A stretch of DNA of 13,507 bases from Oscillospiraceae bacterium (GTDB lineage Bacteria > Bacillota_A > Clostridia > Oscillospirales > Oscillospiraceae), in NCBI GenBank assembly GCA_017627975.1, contig JAGAFT010000065.1, positions 1 through 13,507 on the forward strand, read 5' to 3'. This document shows, piece by piece, positions 13,380-13,507 of the stretch. Position 1 is the stretch's first letter. Each line of letters begins with the position of its first letter. A program made the position numbers and the translations under genes. The notes beneath the pieces were generated by a model. It was given only the letters and a program-made list of their open reading frames with translations, was not told the DNA's origin and did not search any database.

Positions 13380-13507
13380 CCACATGCAAATGTGGTTACA
13401 AAGCCCACAGTACTGCATGAGTTTCAACAAAAATAGATTACGGGTATAAACTACAGAGCCACTTCAGGGCAAAGTGCTCTTTGGAGATGCTCAGGAATCC
13501 GACTAAA
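13380..13507. other. Right-edge intergenic segment with two hairpins, no supported gene
   Basis: The segment is visibly AT-richer than the genes around it. It holds CCACAT-GCAA-ATGTGG (13380-13395, a GNRA-type loop) and AGAGC(C)ACTT/AAGTGCTCT (13455-13464 with 13472-13480). On the minus strand short frames are open (one runs about 22 residues to a stop near 13441, another about 35 residues) without start codons or ribosome sites. It looks like non-coding sequence or the remnant or end of a repeated or mobile element; the window stops before this can be settled. Confidence 0.3.

Overview
The window comes from a high-GC member of the Bacillota, probably a gut-type Clostridia (Oscillospiraceae-like). 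This rests on the gene families: a zinc-ribbon membrane Ser/Thr kinase with an HRDIAPDN loop, a TIGR03960/TIGR03936 radical SAM pair, a TIGR01212 radical SAM protein, an OhrR-type MarR regulator and AGGAGG-like ribosome sites. The taxonomic call is inference; no rRNA is present. Eleven genes are supported, nine on the minus strand and two (peroxidase and epimerase) on the plus strand. No tRNA, CRISPR array, intact insertion sequence or prophage gene is visible.

Left edge (1-2720): a transmembrane protein kinase reads off the left end inside a Pro-Thr repeat linker. A terminator separates it from an OhrR-type regulator, which is divergently transcribed from a thioredoxin-type glutathione peroxidase. 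The 169-bp gap between these two holds two well-formed back-to-back promoters. Each promoter carries, just downstream of its -10, the same AT-rich imperfect palindrome, so this looks like a compact peroxide-sensing switch.

Middle (2720-6230): a nucleotide-sugar epimerase/dehydratase (plus strand) whose promoter abuts the peroxidase terminator converges on a malic enzyme (minus strand) at a strong hairpin. Upstream of the malic enzyme on the same strand is a GT4-family glycosyltransferase.

Central operon (6277-9614, minus): a TtcA-like PP-loop ATPase, a large TIGR03960 radical SAM protein and its small TIGR03936/DUF2344 partner are coupled by two identical 8-nt ATGGATAA overlaps. In many Bacillota the latter two sit next to rng-rplU-rpmA; here they do not. 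The glycosyltransferase and malic enzyme follow without an obvious terminator and may be co-transcribed.

Right part (9674-13507, minus): a MogA/MoaB-type molybdenum cofactor protein with a His/Asp tail, a secreted cysteine-rich protein made of two copies of a parallel beta-helix module, and a TIGR01212 radical SAM protein, each with its own candidate promoter. The last 130 bp hold no convincing gene; they contain two hairpins and may be the edge of a repeat or mobile element.

I see no single gene cluster that is clearly a new defence or mobile system. The most distinctive items are the duplicated Cys-ladder beta-helix protein, the OhrR-peroxidase switch with paired operators, the His-tailed MogA and the TtcA-radical SAM-DUF2344 operon.
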